Source: Chelonoidis abingdonii
Lineage: Eukaryota; Chordata; Testudines; Testudinidae
Reading direction: 5' to 3'
Length of the DNA: 64,000 nucleotides
Assembly (NCBI RefSeq): GCF_003597395.2
Contig: NC_133777.1
Coordinates: 55,812,641 to 55,876,640 of the forward strand
Below, piece after piece: positions 12,506 to 23,204 of the stretch (position 1 is its first letter; every line of letters begins with the position of its first letter). The notes beneath the pieces were generated by a model. The model was not told where the DNA came from. It did not search any database and was given only the letters and a program-made list of their open reading frames with translations. The translations under genes and the position numbers were made by a program.

Positions 12506-14156
12506 AGACAGAAAGCTAAACTGTAAATTACTTTCAACAACTAGCTTTTCCTCTGGGTTTTGGGTGGAGCCCAGCTAGTTCCTAGCATCTCACCTCTTGT
12601 CCTCAAATTCTGTGGAACCCAGTTCCATTTCTGCACGGTCACATCTACCCTAGCCTCAGGCACGGCTCCCTCCCTGCGCGGAAGTAGAAACAAGCACAAA
12701 GGAGAGTGGATGTGTCAATTTCCTGTATCTTTGCTTTCCTCTGGAGAACATTTGTTTGGTCTGACTTGTGATCGGGATGCTGATGTTCCCTTTCCTTTCC
12801 CTTACTTTTCTCCTCTATGGAAAGCAGGGACCTCTGTGTGTTTTAACGTCAAAAGGCTTTCTTCCTACTTCTGCCAACAAATTCAAAAAATACAGAGCCA
12901 TTGGGGCCCTTCTCAGTGGACTGAATCCACCTCACTGCAATAATCCCACCTAGCTGGACTTGGCGCAAAGAAGTTGCATGGGTAGATGGGAAATAGAATC
13001 CTCCTTCCCAGGCATGGAACATCACTTGAGTTCTGTGCCAGATACTGCAGCAATCATGCTGAATGCTGTTCCCCCATTCTGCAAGGAGCATCCCCATTCT
13101 GCAAGGAGCATCCCCACTCCTTACCTGGCCACTCTCACCTTGTTCCCATGCCCCAGTGCATGGTGGTGTGCCCAGGAGTGTGGACCCCCTTGAATGGGCT
13201 GCAGATCTTCTGCCTCTCCTGCGCTGAAACTACCCCAATTCCACTGTGCCTCAGGCTTCACTGCTGCACAGAAGTTTTTCCACTGAATGAACAATGTACA
13301 GCCTAAAGCAATTACCAGACTGCAGTTTGCAGCATCTAAACATTCCATGTTAAACTCTACAACTTCATAGCCCATCCCTGAAGTATCCAGATCAAATGCT
13401 TAGGCAGAGATAGCCAAAGATAAGCAACTTCAGCTGTTTGTCACAAGAGAAAGCACCTTAGGAAAGATGAAGCTGAAGGGGCTGATACAAACAGCTGCTA
13501 CATGTCATTGGAAATACTTCTTGTAATATTTATGTAATTTCCAAATAATGTTCAACAGCCTCTTCCCTCTAGCAGGGAGAAAAGCAAGCAGATGTGATGA
13601 CTAGGGTTGAGGAACTCCATGGATCTGGAGATTTTCTGAATCTCTCCAACTGTTTATGAAGTTTACAAAATGGTTGAATTTGCAAAGTTCTCTTTCTTTT
13701 CACTTAAACTCCTCCATTTCTCCAAAGGGATTTAATTTTAAAGAACAAACAATTTGGTGAGGAAAGAATCTCCCACCAGCTAGATCAGCACAAGTAAACT
13801 TCCTATACATTACATACAGGTGCATACTGGTGTTGTCTTTAGATCTTTCTCTGCCACTTTATTGACAGTCTCTGCGAAGCAGAACAACTTTCCAATGCAT
13901 GAAGTTAAGTGGGTGGGAAATTAAACGAATTGAGTTCCCATATCTCTAGTTTTAACCCACACAACTGCTTCGTACCAGATACGCATCATTACAATAACAT
14001 TCACATATAAGAAATCCAACATATACTATTTTTAGATTAAGGATACACATTTCCTGGGTGACAATTTGAAGCCAGGTTTCTAGATTTAAAATGCCAGTGC
14101 ATTAACTCACTGTTCTAGGGAGCTCACAGAACTGCATGTTAATGTCTCTGAAATTC

Positions 14157-14850
14157 ACAGAATCACAGAAATTAAAGATGCAAAAGTCCTAGTAGATCGC
14201 CTAGCCCAGGGTTCGGCAACCTTTCAGAAGTGGTGTGCCCAGTCTTCATTTATTCACTCTAATTTAAGGTTTCGCATGCCAGTAATACATTTTAATGTTT
14301 TTAGAAGGTCTCTTTCTATACGTCTATAATATATAACTAAACTATTGTTGTATGTAAACTAAATAAGGTTTTTAAAATGTTTAAGAAGCTTCATTTAAAT
14401 TAAAATGCAGAGCCCCCCAGACCAGTGGCCAGGACCTGGCAGTGTGAGTGCCACTGAAAATCAGCTCACGTGCCGCCTTCGGCACACGTGCCATAGGTTG
14501 CCTACCCCTGGCCTAGTCCAATCATTCTGCCGGTGCAGGGTTATTCTACATACTATTTTCTTCTCATGTTTTGTCTGCTTCTGCTTTTAATTAGCAAAGC
14601 AATGACTCTTCCCCAGTTCCCTTGGAAAATTATTCAACAGTCCAACTGCTATCACTGGTAGGACAACTTTTCTTCCTTTTACTTTCCGTCTATTTCTCCG
14701 CTTTACTCCTTCGAACATCCCAGAACAATTTACTTCCTTTTGTGATGTCGATCCCTTTTCAATAGTTATAGACTGTTATATCATCTCTGCTATCATTTAG
14801 TCAAGTTATTCTACTGTAACATACTTTCTCTTTTACAGTCATAAACTGAT
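14157..14850 (-). mobile_element. CR1 LINE 3' fragment, interrupted by a hAT MITE
   Basis: The left end 'cagaatcacagaaattaaag...agtagatcgcctagcc' is the antisense CR1 3' end. After the MITE at 14207-14510 the same repeat resumes with 'caatcattctgcc' and runs to about 14850. It is degraded and non-coding. The interruption gives a relative age: CR1 first, MITE later. Confidence 0.6.
14207..14510. mobile_element. 304-bp hAT MITE (copy 1)
   Basis: Ends 'cagggttcggcaacctttca' and '...ataggttgcctacccctg' are inverted repeats. Flanking 8-mers are gcctagcc (14199-14206) and gcctagtc (14511-14518), 7 of 8 identical, as expected for a hAT TSD. A second copy in the opposite orientation is at 40944-41221. 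Confidence 0.85.
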
Positions 14851-15514
14851 TTTTCATGAAAAGTTGGCAGCTGCTAAGCAAGACCTCTCCCTTTCTCTCC
14901 CTCCATGGCTGAGGGGGGGTTTTATAGCAGAAGAGACTGCTGCAGGAAACCAGACGCTACCACCTTGTTATTCTCATCCCCATCCTTCTGAAAATGACCC
15001 ACCATCTTGTCACTACACAGTCATGCTGGACCTGCTGCCTCTAGAGACAGTACTAATAGTGTATTGCTTGCTGATCCTATCAAAGACAGTGCCACCTCAG
15101 GGAGGAAAACCAGAAGCCAGGCCTGTTGCACTACAAGTATGTCTGCTTGGTCACTCCCCTTTCCTGAATGGTACCCCAGCTTCCACGTAACTCTTTAGTC
15201 TTGGTGTTCAGTGTGACAGTGGCAGACTAGCAGAAGCACCTGGTCTTCATACGCTTCCCAAGGTGTAGGGTTTTGACTCAGTGGAGAAAGGTCAATACAA
15301 TGAAGATCAGCAATTATTAATTTCACACTTGTACATTTTTTTCCACATTCCTCTGCCTATAACTTTTAAACATGGGAAATGTACAAGAAACTAAATTCTA
15401 CACGTGTAAATCATGCTGCAAAACTTGATATAATTTCCAACAATACTAGCTGCAGGATAAATCAACTGTGCTTGATTTGTTCCATACTACATTGCCTTAG
15501 TGGCCCACACTTAC

Positions 15515-16111
15515 CTTCCATGCTGGATGAACATGATACAGGGTCACTAGTAGATCGGACTATGTTTGGAATGCCGTATTTTCTAATGCAATGCTGCTGG
15601 ACAGTTCTCTCGGGGCAGCCATAGCGTGATGAAGTACTTGCAGGCACAGAACAGGGAGAGGGCTGAGTGTGTACAGCAGCAGGCTGGTTAAAGACCCCAA
15701 AACATATTTTCACTTGTTTCAAGGGTGGTGTGGTTTTGTTTTCTCTAACAGAGCTCTGTGATTCTCTTTCTGATGGGCTGAAATTTTCTGAGGAGCAGTC
15801 TGAGGCTCTGCCATGAACATAGTTCTCATAGTCCTGGCCTCGAGACCTGTCCACAGAGGCTCTGCTGCAGGAACTGCCATCCTCATCAGGGGAACATTGT
15901 GAGTTAGTCCTGTGAAACCCAGAGCAAATGCTGTGATCCAAACTGGTGCAGCTCCTGTTTGTGGCGCCTTTGTGGATTGTATTGTATGGAGAAAAGTCTG
16001 TGGAATGAAGAGACCCCTGAACTTCCAGAGAATAAAGATCCTCTGAAGAGTAGCTATGATCTGGAATATCAGCAACCTCAGAGACCATAAGAGAGGTACT
16101 GTCAACAGACA
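15515..16111 (-). CDS. ENTREP1: ENTREP-family large serine-rich exon
   Basis: This 597-nt exon is the most secure piece of the gene. The acceptor is ...ccttgtttttcag|TG TCT GTT GAC and the donor is ATGGAAG|gtaagt, both strong. It starts with two bases of a split codon and ends with one, so it is open throughout (198 full codons). The product begins SVDSTSLMVSEV, then SYSSEDLYSLEVQGSLHSTD, matching the FAM189 pattern SxDSxSL...SED...LE(L/V)QGS. The remainder is rich in Ser, Cys and Arg (SPDEDGSSCSRASVDRSR), with a late RSTSDPVSCSSS segment resembling the family's SxSDP stretch. It is predicted disordered cytoplasmic tail with likely phosphorylation sites; no transmembrane segment is seen. The open frame continues beyond both splice sites by chance, so the longer unspliced ORF should not be used. 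Confidence 0.85.
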
Positions 16112-16125
16112 CTGAAAAACAAGGC

Positions 16126-16240
16126 ATTTGGAGTATTATCATATTGCAGTCGTCTATATCATTATTAGTATACATTCTGTTTTTAAGCCAGCTATGTGCC
16201 AGTGCTGTACAAGACAAAACATGAAGAAAGTCCTTGTCCT
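16126..16240. repeat. MIR-like SINE fragment
   Basis: 'atgtgccagtgctgtacaag' followed by 'aaagtccttgtcctaaagag' matches the middle of the widespread amniote tRNA-SINE. It lies just upstream of the serine-rich exon's acceptor and is why the unspliced ORF runs on. Confidence 0.5.
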
Positions 16241-18234
16241 AAAGAGATGATGATCTAATGGTTCAACTAATGGATTTAAACCAATATATTAAAATATTTT
16301 AAATGACAAAATGCCAGATAGTAAAGACTGAAGTCATCCTCCTGCTTTTAGTCTCTTTTAAGCAAAATGCTTTGAGCTATTCTCATCTATTTTCTTTCAC
16401 TGATAAAGCTCATACCAAAGTATATTCTCCCACTACAGTTAGAGTGGGCTGAAGTCCTGCCTTTGGTTTATTTGATAAACATTTCTTTTAATGCTGTAAG
16501 GATTGTGTGTGGTAGGAACAATAACACTTTACACAGACACTCAGTAACCAAGGCATTTATCAAAGTTTTATACCTACAAGTATTATCAAAGCTAGTTTTG
16601 TATCTAACACCTTGTAACCAGGCATCACATGTCTCAAATACACATCAAAGAGATTCTCGAAAAAGAATCCACCCTTGTACCATCTCTAGCATACAAAATG
16701 TATAGCGTATCAGAGATTTCTTTGTCTCTACATGGCAGATGAAAGCTCAACATTCTCTCAGATATACATCACTGTGGACGCCCTTTGTATTAGAAGCTGA
16801 GATTTTTATCTCTTCTTCCAAGATACTCACACATTTATATATAGAAGAAAATGTGTGTGTGTTACGTAAAGCTGTATTTTTCCTCCTCTTTGTTGCCAGA
16901 AAAGATTTTCTAAGAGAATAAAGAACCACACCTACATCCTGGCCTATACGTTCTTTTTTGCCCAACTTCAGAATACAATCAATTACTTTTCTATAGTGGA
17001 CTAGAACTGATGAGGTGTCATCCCCAATTATATACAGAATATACATCACTTAAAATAAATTGTTCCATTCAGCTCAGCAATCTCAGATTGCCCCCTTTCA
17101 TGTAATAGCTGTTACCAGCAATGTTGGTAAGGTAAACAGGTTCTCACATTTGTGTTGAGGGATGGAACAATAGGATCTGTTAGCAGGTTTACAAATGTTT
17201 GGTAAAGTGCCTCTGCACCTGGGGTCTGGCTAGCAGAAATGACAAAAAGCCTCTTAGTGCTGTATTCCTGGCCTGCAGGAAATATTGTAAACTTCAAAAG
17301 GGAGCTGTGGTATTTTGGGAGCTTACTCTGGCACCCCAAAGATATGGAGACGGAGCCATTACTGCATATGTCGTCAAATATCCAAAAGGCTAGATTTTAT
17401 GAAAGACTTTTCATCCCCACTCAAAATTGCTAAGTGAGACCTAGTATTTTCCTCAGGGCATGTGGGAAATAAACTCACATTTGCCAGGCAACTTAAGTTT
17501 GCCAAAGGACACATTAGTCAATTATGTAAATATCTATTTAGACATGTTAAAATGCATATTATTTACTGCTCAAAGTGCATTAGGTACACTGAAACTTAAG
17601 TTTGGTGATGTAAATACTTATTTAGACATTTTTAAATAGCATGTTTGTTAAATATACCAGAATCTCCCAAAAGCTTCTTACTTGGGTAGTTAAGATGAAT
17701 CTTTGTAACATATCACACTGTCATGATTTGAAATCTTTAGAATATTAAGACAGATGCGTGAATGGGTTAAATCTGTATCCCATCCTCAGAGCACAGACCT
17801 TGAAGTAGTATCCAAACTCACCATGGAACCTCTTTTCCAGGATTTGGATTTATTGATATTCAGAAACAATCAGATAGTATAAACCTTCCAAACAGACACT
17901 CCCACTCTGTATCCTGGCTGGAGCTGTTTGGACCCATTGGTTAGCCTGACTTAAGGGCCTTATTTACACTTTCTCATGATTGCTACTCTCCACTGCTGCA
18001 GTTCCCCTAGTGGAACCAACAGAGGAAGCTGTAGTAGAGGCTGGTCAACATCATCTTGACTACCATCATCATTTAACCCTGCTCAGAGCAGGTCTAGCTG
18101 CACAATGAGTGCTTTACCATGGTACTCACAACAGTGGCAAGGTTATTTTGGGACATTTTTGTAAGGGCAGGCATTGGGGGAACCTAGTGTAGACACAGAC
18201 ATAGCATGTTAATGCATAATATACTTAAGCAAAA

Positions 18235-18465
18235 TGTATGCAGTGTTGTAGCTCTGTTGGTCACAGGATTTTAGAGAGACAAGGTGGGTAAGGTAATATC
18301 TTTTATGTGACCAGCTTCTCTTGGTGAGAGAGAACAGTTTTCAAGCTGACACAGAGTTCCTGAAGGAGAGCTTTGTGTAAGCTCAAAAGCTTCTCTCTCT
18401 CACCAACAGCAGCTGGTCCAATAAAAGATATCACCTCACCCACCTTGTCTCTTTCTCAGTATGTA
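18235..18465. repeat. Inverted-repeat (hairpin) copy of a turtle repeat
   Basis: Left arm 'gagacaaggtgggtaaggta' then 'atatcttttatgtgaccagc'; right arm 'gctggtccaataaaagatat' then 'cacctcacccaccttgtctc'. The two are reverse complements with few changes, about 100 bases apart. A fragment of the same repeat is at 57370-57425 and another at 30395-30470. Confidence 0.7.
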
Positions 18466-19803
18466 AAGGAATACATTCCTGTGGTTGGAGGCAGAAACTC
18501 TTTTGAAATGAGAATATACATGAAAATGTTGGATTTATATTCACTGTATGTATTCTGTCATGTTAGTAATACCAACATTTAATAAAAATGTAACAGAGTT
18601 ACATTTTTAAAAGATGCACATATACTTTTACATCCCCCATCGTGTCAAAGAAAGAGTATGCATTTTTAAAATGTCTACATAATAAATACATATGCACAGA
18701 GCTATAAAATGTTTATGACTGAATCACTGATTCTTAACTCATCTACAGCATCACATATTATTTCAATACAAAGCAGAAAGGAGACACATTCTGCTCATCA
18801 AAGTGACCCAATAAATTCAGTTTTGATAAAACAAATTAAATATCTGCTATGAGTATATAAGAAAACTCTTTGTAAACATCCCCTCCTTAATAATAAAAAC
18901 TGGTCACCTTGAATTGTCAACATCACACTTCACTGCACAAAGATGTCAAATGGTTGGTTTGTTTTTTTAAGACTATTTAGTGCTAGTGAAAAGTGAGGAA
19001 TTGACCACTCTGGAGACTGAAGCCTTCTAGTTATCCACAAAACAGACACATCATGGGAAGTACCCGATTCCCAACACTGATGTGTCAGCATACTCTGACG
19101 CTATTTTGGAAGATAACAGAAGATAATTCAGTCCTCAGACCTGTTAAAACTTTAGCTTCTCTTCTGAGATTGTCAGCAACGGTGCCAAGAGGTAATACCT
19201 ACAGGGTGTTAATGTTGGCTATGATATGGACACCTATCTGCTGGGGATTAGACTGAGACCATCACCTCATTTCATATACATCACTGAACAGCCATCAGGT
19301 AGTAACATGTTCTGGTCATTGAGCTGAATTTATGACATTGACCTAGAGGTGAATACCTCTCAATGTCAATCAGACTTGTTACAGAAAGGCTGTCCTGATC
19401 AACTTGGTTAAAAGAATGAGCAGGCCCTGTGCTGCTGCTGCTGCTGCTCAGGATCCCTATTCAAGAGATCTGCCTTCAGAAAAAAGAGCTCAGGTTCATT
19501 CCTGGTCTTCTGGAGCAGCAGTAGGGAAGAGCGATGTGAGTGTACCTGTCCAAAGGCAGCCACAATTGTTTATTAATATTATTTATAGAGTGCCACAGGA
19601 ATGCATGGCGCTTTAAAGACAACTAAAAGCCTCAGGAAAGCTTCCAATTAAAGTAAGCTCTCCTCCACAGAGCTTTGGAGACAGCTTTGGAGAAGAAAAC
19701 TGGCTTTCTTCTGTGCCTGTTTTACCATTCTAGCAATATCAGTTTGTGAAGAAGGAAAGTAGTGAGTGATTGGGACAAAAGTGTTTCTTATTATGACCAA
19801 TAA

Positions 19804-20060
19804 GTTAGGTTGACATAGCTACATGCTCAAGGGTGTGAAAAATTCACACTCCTGAATGACATAGTTAAGTCAACCTAACCTCCAGTGTAGACATGACTAG
19901 ACTGAGGGAAGAATTCCATCGACCTAGCTACTGCCACTCAGGGAGATGGCTTGCACACATGGATGGATAAACTCCTTCTCTCACGCTAGGCCCTATGTCT
20001 GTATAGCTGCAGCAATGTAGCTGTGCCACTGTAGCACCCATAGGATAAACATGGCCTTAG
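19804..20060. mobile_element. Turtle MITE ('ttgacatagctac' family)
   Basis: Begins 'taggttgacatagctaca' and ends 'aacatggccttag', with internal inverted segments ('gggtgtgaaaaattcacact'). The same family, in the opposite orientation, forms the outer element at 26798-27460. Confidence 0.55.
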
Positions 20061-20102
20061 TGACAACTGCCTGTTCCCAAAATAAACAAACAATAAAATC
20101 AC

Positions 20103-20178
20103 CTTGTGTGCTAAAGCCGGCTGTCGTGTTTCTCTCACCCAAACTGGATTCAGTCACTTGCTGAGCTGTACCGGTGAT
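20103..20178 (-). CDS. ENTREP1: ENTREP-family exon (76 nt)
   Basis: Minus-strand acceptor ...ctttctgtacag and donor ACACAAG|gtgatt. It opens in phase 0 (ATC ACC GGT) and encodes ITGTAQQVTESSLGERNTT plus AGFSTQ, leaving one base (G). That G joins the TG at the start of the serine-rich exon to give GTG, producing the junction STQ-V-SVDS. The donor is weaker than the others (gtgatt). The position just before the SxDSxSL segment agrees with the order of parts in FAM189 proteins. No membrane segment is present, so this is cytoplasmic tail. Confidence 0.6.
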
Positions 20179-20706
20179 CTGTACAGAAAGTGTATAATAA
20201 ATAGTGTGTTAGCCTGCAGTTAGCATTACCCACGCATACAGGGCTGAAACATACTGTCATGGATCTAAAGGATATGACTGGTAATGTGAGAAAGCTATCC
20301 TACAAGTTGCTATTCAAATCAAAAGGTATTTATAGACATAGTAATTCACAATGTCTTTGGATTAGCAGCAGATGCAGAGCAAATGAACATGCCTAAAGCA
20401 ATTGCTGGATTTTCCAGAATCTATAAAATAAATTATCTTGGGTTCAGAGGCATTTAGGGCTTCAGGCTAACGTTACAAAGCATAATGACTGCGGTGCTTA
20501 GAATTAATGCTCCTATCTTCTTAGCATATGTGCAACACGCCTCAGGTGGCACATGACCAGGATCCATCTCTGAATTTGATCCGCTGGTTGGATAATTAGC
20601 TTCCCTGCCCAGTACTGATGGGGAGTGCAATGTGAACTGATCCATAACACCACAATGCTCCTATTACCAACAGTCTTTCTGTAGTGGCCTATATATATCA
20701 CTCTTC

Positions 20707-21395
20707 CAGAGGAGGGCAAACTACGGCCTGCGGTGCCGCCCTGCCCGGCCCTTGAGCTCCCAGCCCCTCCTCCACAGCCACGCAGCCAGACCTCTGAGCA
20801 GCAGAGCTGCATGCTCCTGCCGAGCAGAGCAGCAGTGTGTCTAGCTCTGGCCAGGCAGCACAGTTGCCAGACATGCTGCTCTGAGTGGCATGTTAAGGGG
20901 GCTGGGGCCAGGGGGTTGGATAAGGGGTGGGAGATCCTGGGGGGCAGTCAGGGGATGGGGAACAGGGGCGTTGGATAAGGGTGGNNNNNNNNNNNNNNNN
21001 NNNNNNNNNNNNNNNNNNNNNNNNNNNNNNNNNNNNNNNNNNNNNNNNNNNNNNNNNNNNNNNNNNNNNNNNNNNNNNNNNNNNNNNNNNNNNNNNNNNN
21101 NNNNNNNNNNNNNNNNNNNNNNNNNNNNNNNNNNNNNNNNNNNNNNNNNNNNNNNNNNNNNNNNNNNNNNNNNNNNNNNNNNNNNNNNNNNNNNNNNNNN
21201 NNNNNNNNNNNNNNNNNNNNNNNGTTGGATGGGTCAGGGGTTATGAAGGGGGCAGTCAGAGAGCGGAAAGGGGGAGGGGACGGATAGGGGGCGGGGGCCA
21301 GGCTGTTTGGGGAGGCACAGCCTTCCCTACCCAGCCCTCCATACAGTTTTGCAACCTCAATGCGGCCTTTGGGCCAAAAAGTTTGCCCACCCCTG
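20707..21395. mobile_element. hAT element interrupted by assembly gap
   Basis: Left end 'cagaggagggcaaactacgg' and right end 'aagtttgcccacccctg' are inverted repeats typical of hAT. Flanking 8-mers cactcttc and ctctattc agree at 6 of 8 positions, so the TSD is old or imperfect. The interior is GC-rich with tandem 'ggttggataaggggtgggag'-like units running into the gap, which probably explains the assembly break. Confidence 0.65.
20985..21223. other. Assembly gap (239 N)
   Basis: Run of N inside a G-rich tandem part of a hAT element. The size is not a round number, so it may be an estimate from a map or read. Confidence 1.
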
Positions 21396-21784
21396 CTCTA
21401 TTCCCGCCATGTGGCCATGGGGGAAAAGTGCAGGGTGGAACCAGCAGAGACTACAGCTAGTAGAAGCAGGTGCAGAAACAGCCAAAGTGCACACAGAGAA
21501 CTTTCTGCAGTTTTGACTGAATTTTCTCTGCCCCCTGCTGCTTGGCTGCTTGCTCCAACTCTCTTCTACCACCCTCACAGTCTCTTCACCTCAGCTTCCT
21601 GCCACCTGTTCTCCACATACCCTCTTTTCCCCTGCCCTGTCAGCCTCCCCCTTCTTCCCTTCAGCAGGCACTCCTTTCACTTTTCTTTCCATGTACCTTA
21701 TCCTGTCCTAACTAATCATGGAACTATCATGCTATCCGCTGCCATCACCTTGTTCATGCTGCTTTCCCCCACCCTCCTTCTGTC

Positions 21785-21915
21785 TTTTTAGATTATGAAC
21801 TCTTTGGGGCAGTCACTGTCTGATACTCTGAGTTTGTACAGAACTCAGCAAAATGGGGCCCTGTTATTGGTTGGCCCCTAGGCTCTACCACAATAAACAT
21901 TAATAATAATCTTCA
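21785..21915. repeat. Old L2/SINE-like 3' tail
   Basis: 'gaactctttggggcagtcac' then 'agtttgtacagaactcagca' and a terminal (AAT)n; same family as 12385-12505. A similar (ATT)n-tailed scrap is at 22015-22070. Confidence 0.5.
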
Positions 21916-23204
21916 CTTTCAGTCCTTGAACAACTAGAGCAAAATACCTTTGGGGTTTACTTTGAAGAAGTACCTACATTTCAGTATTGAATGTAGTAAT
22001 CTCTAAAATGTTATAGGGTTCTTGTAGACGGATGGTGCTCTATAAAAGTAGGGTATTATTATTATTTATAGAAGTAGACTCATTACAGTTGCCAACAATT
22101 TGCAAGGGTGGATTATTATTAACAAATGGTTCCTTCTGCCAGAAGGAAATTCCAGGATGTTTTCCCCCAACTCCAAATTATTCACTGATGCAGCACAGTT
22201 TGTGGTTTTGAAAAGTTCTTCAAAGCCTTTTCCCCATCATTTTAAAATATCTTAATATATTTTTCTCCTTGAAATGCAGTTACAAATTTCACTTTATATA
22301 TAGATGATAAAAATCAGCTCATGGGTTTCTGTAAATCACAAAGACTCCTAAGGAATGATAAAATATTTTTTTTCTTAAAAAAAATACAGATGGGTGTATA
22401 AGGGAGGAGAGTTTGCAAAACAAAATACAGAGAAATGCCCGATTTATTTCTCATTAAGGGAGGAAAGTTAGCATTAAAAAGCTATCAACTTGATTAAGGT
22501 TAGATACAACATTCATAACTCCAGCTTCACGTGGATTCCTGTTGGAGATTTCTTTGCAAAATCACTAAGAGGGAGCAGAGCTCAAAGAGAGCATGCCAAA
22601 GGGGAAGAATTTAAAAAACCTAGACAAATCTTTAAGAACTTGATTCAAACACTACTGAAGTAAATGGGGTTTAGACCAGGCTCTTAACTTTGTTTTTAAT
22701 CCCTCCCATCAAATTTTTAGCAGTTCTTTGGGAACCCGCTATTGGAAAAGAATACATGGTAATTATAAATAAAACAAGAGTACCAAACTATACCCTAAGA
22801 TGAGGTCAGTATAGCATGAGAAGTTATGTCATCTTTAGCAGACCACATCACGTCTGCTTCTGTATGGCCACATTTAACTAGGAGACGTTCATTGCAATAG
22901 ATAACAGAGCCTAGAAATAATCATCAATCACCTCTATGCAAGCTCTGGTGTTGAGGGCTTAATTTGTATTTGGCTGTCTATAAAATCGAATGTAACATTA
23001 CTACACTAAAGCCATTAAGAAAAGAGCTCTAAGTGTTTGTGAATGTGACTATCTACATAAAAAATGGTATCAGAAATATTCCCCGTGCAGATACAGCTTC
23101 TGTGATGCAGTACTGCAAAGCAGGCCAATATTTAAAGTAATAGGGTCTTGCTGTGAAATGATTTACTGACAAAGTTTTATCTTCAAAAAACCTTTCACTA
23201 TATG

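Larger units (their letters stand above)
8624..15514 (-). other. Intron between HMEEAI exon and serine-rich exon
   Basis: About 6.9 kb with MITEs at 9790-9959 and 11560-11853, a CR1 fragment interrupted by a hAT MITE at 14157-14850, and an L2/SINE-like tail at about 12385-12505. The part at 12540-13310 is less AT-rich and contains a 20-bp tandem duplication ('cattctgcaaggagcatccc') at about 13075-13112. No exon is seen. Confidence 0.6.
16112..20102 (-). other. Intron between serine-rich exon and 76-nt exon
   Basis: Holds a MIR-like SINE fragment at about 16126-16240, a hairpin repeat at 18235-18465, a microsatellite of CTG at about 19431-19449 and a MITE at 19804-20060. The rest is unique AT-rich DNA with no supported exon. 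Confidence 0.55.

Noticed and set aside
15462..16217. Uninterrupted 251-codon minus-strand ORF as a stand-alone gene
   Set aside because: The open frame overruns a strong acceptor (16112-16113) and donor (15511-15514). Only the 199-codon exon between them matches the ENTREP-type protein.
19431..19449. CTG run as a possible expandable trinucleotide repeat
   Set aside because: Only about six units, in an intron; ordinary microsatellite.
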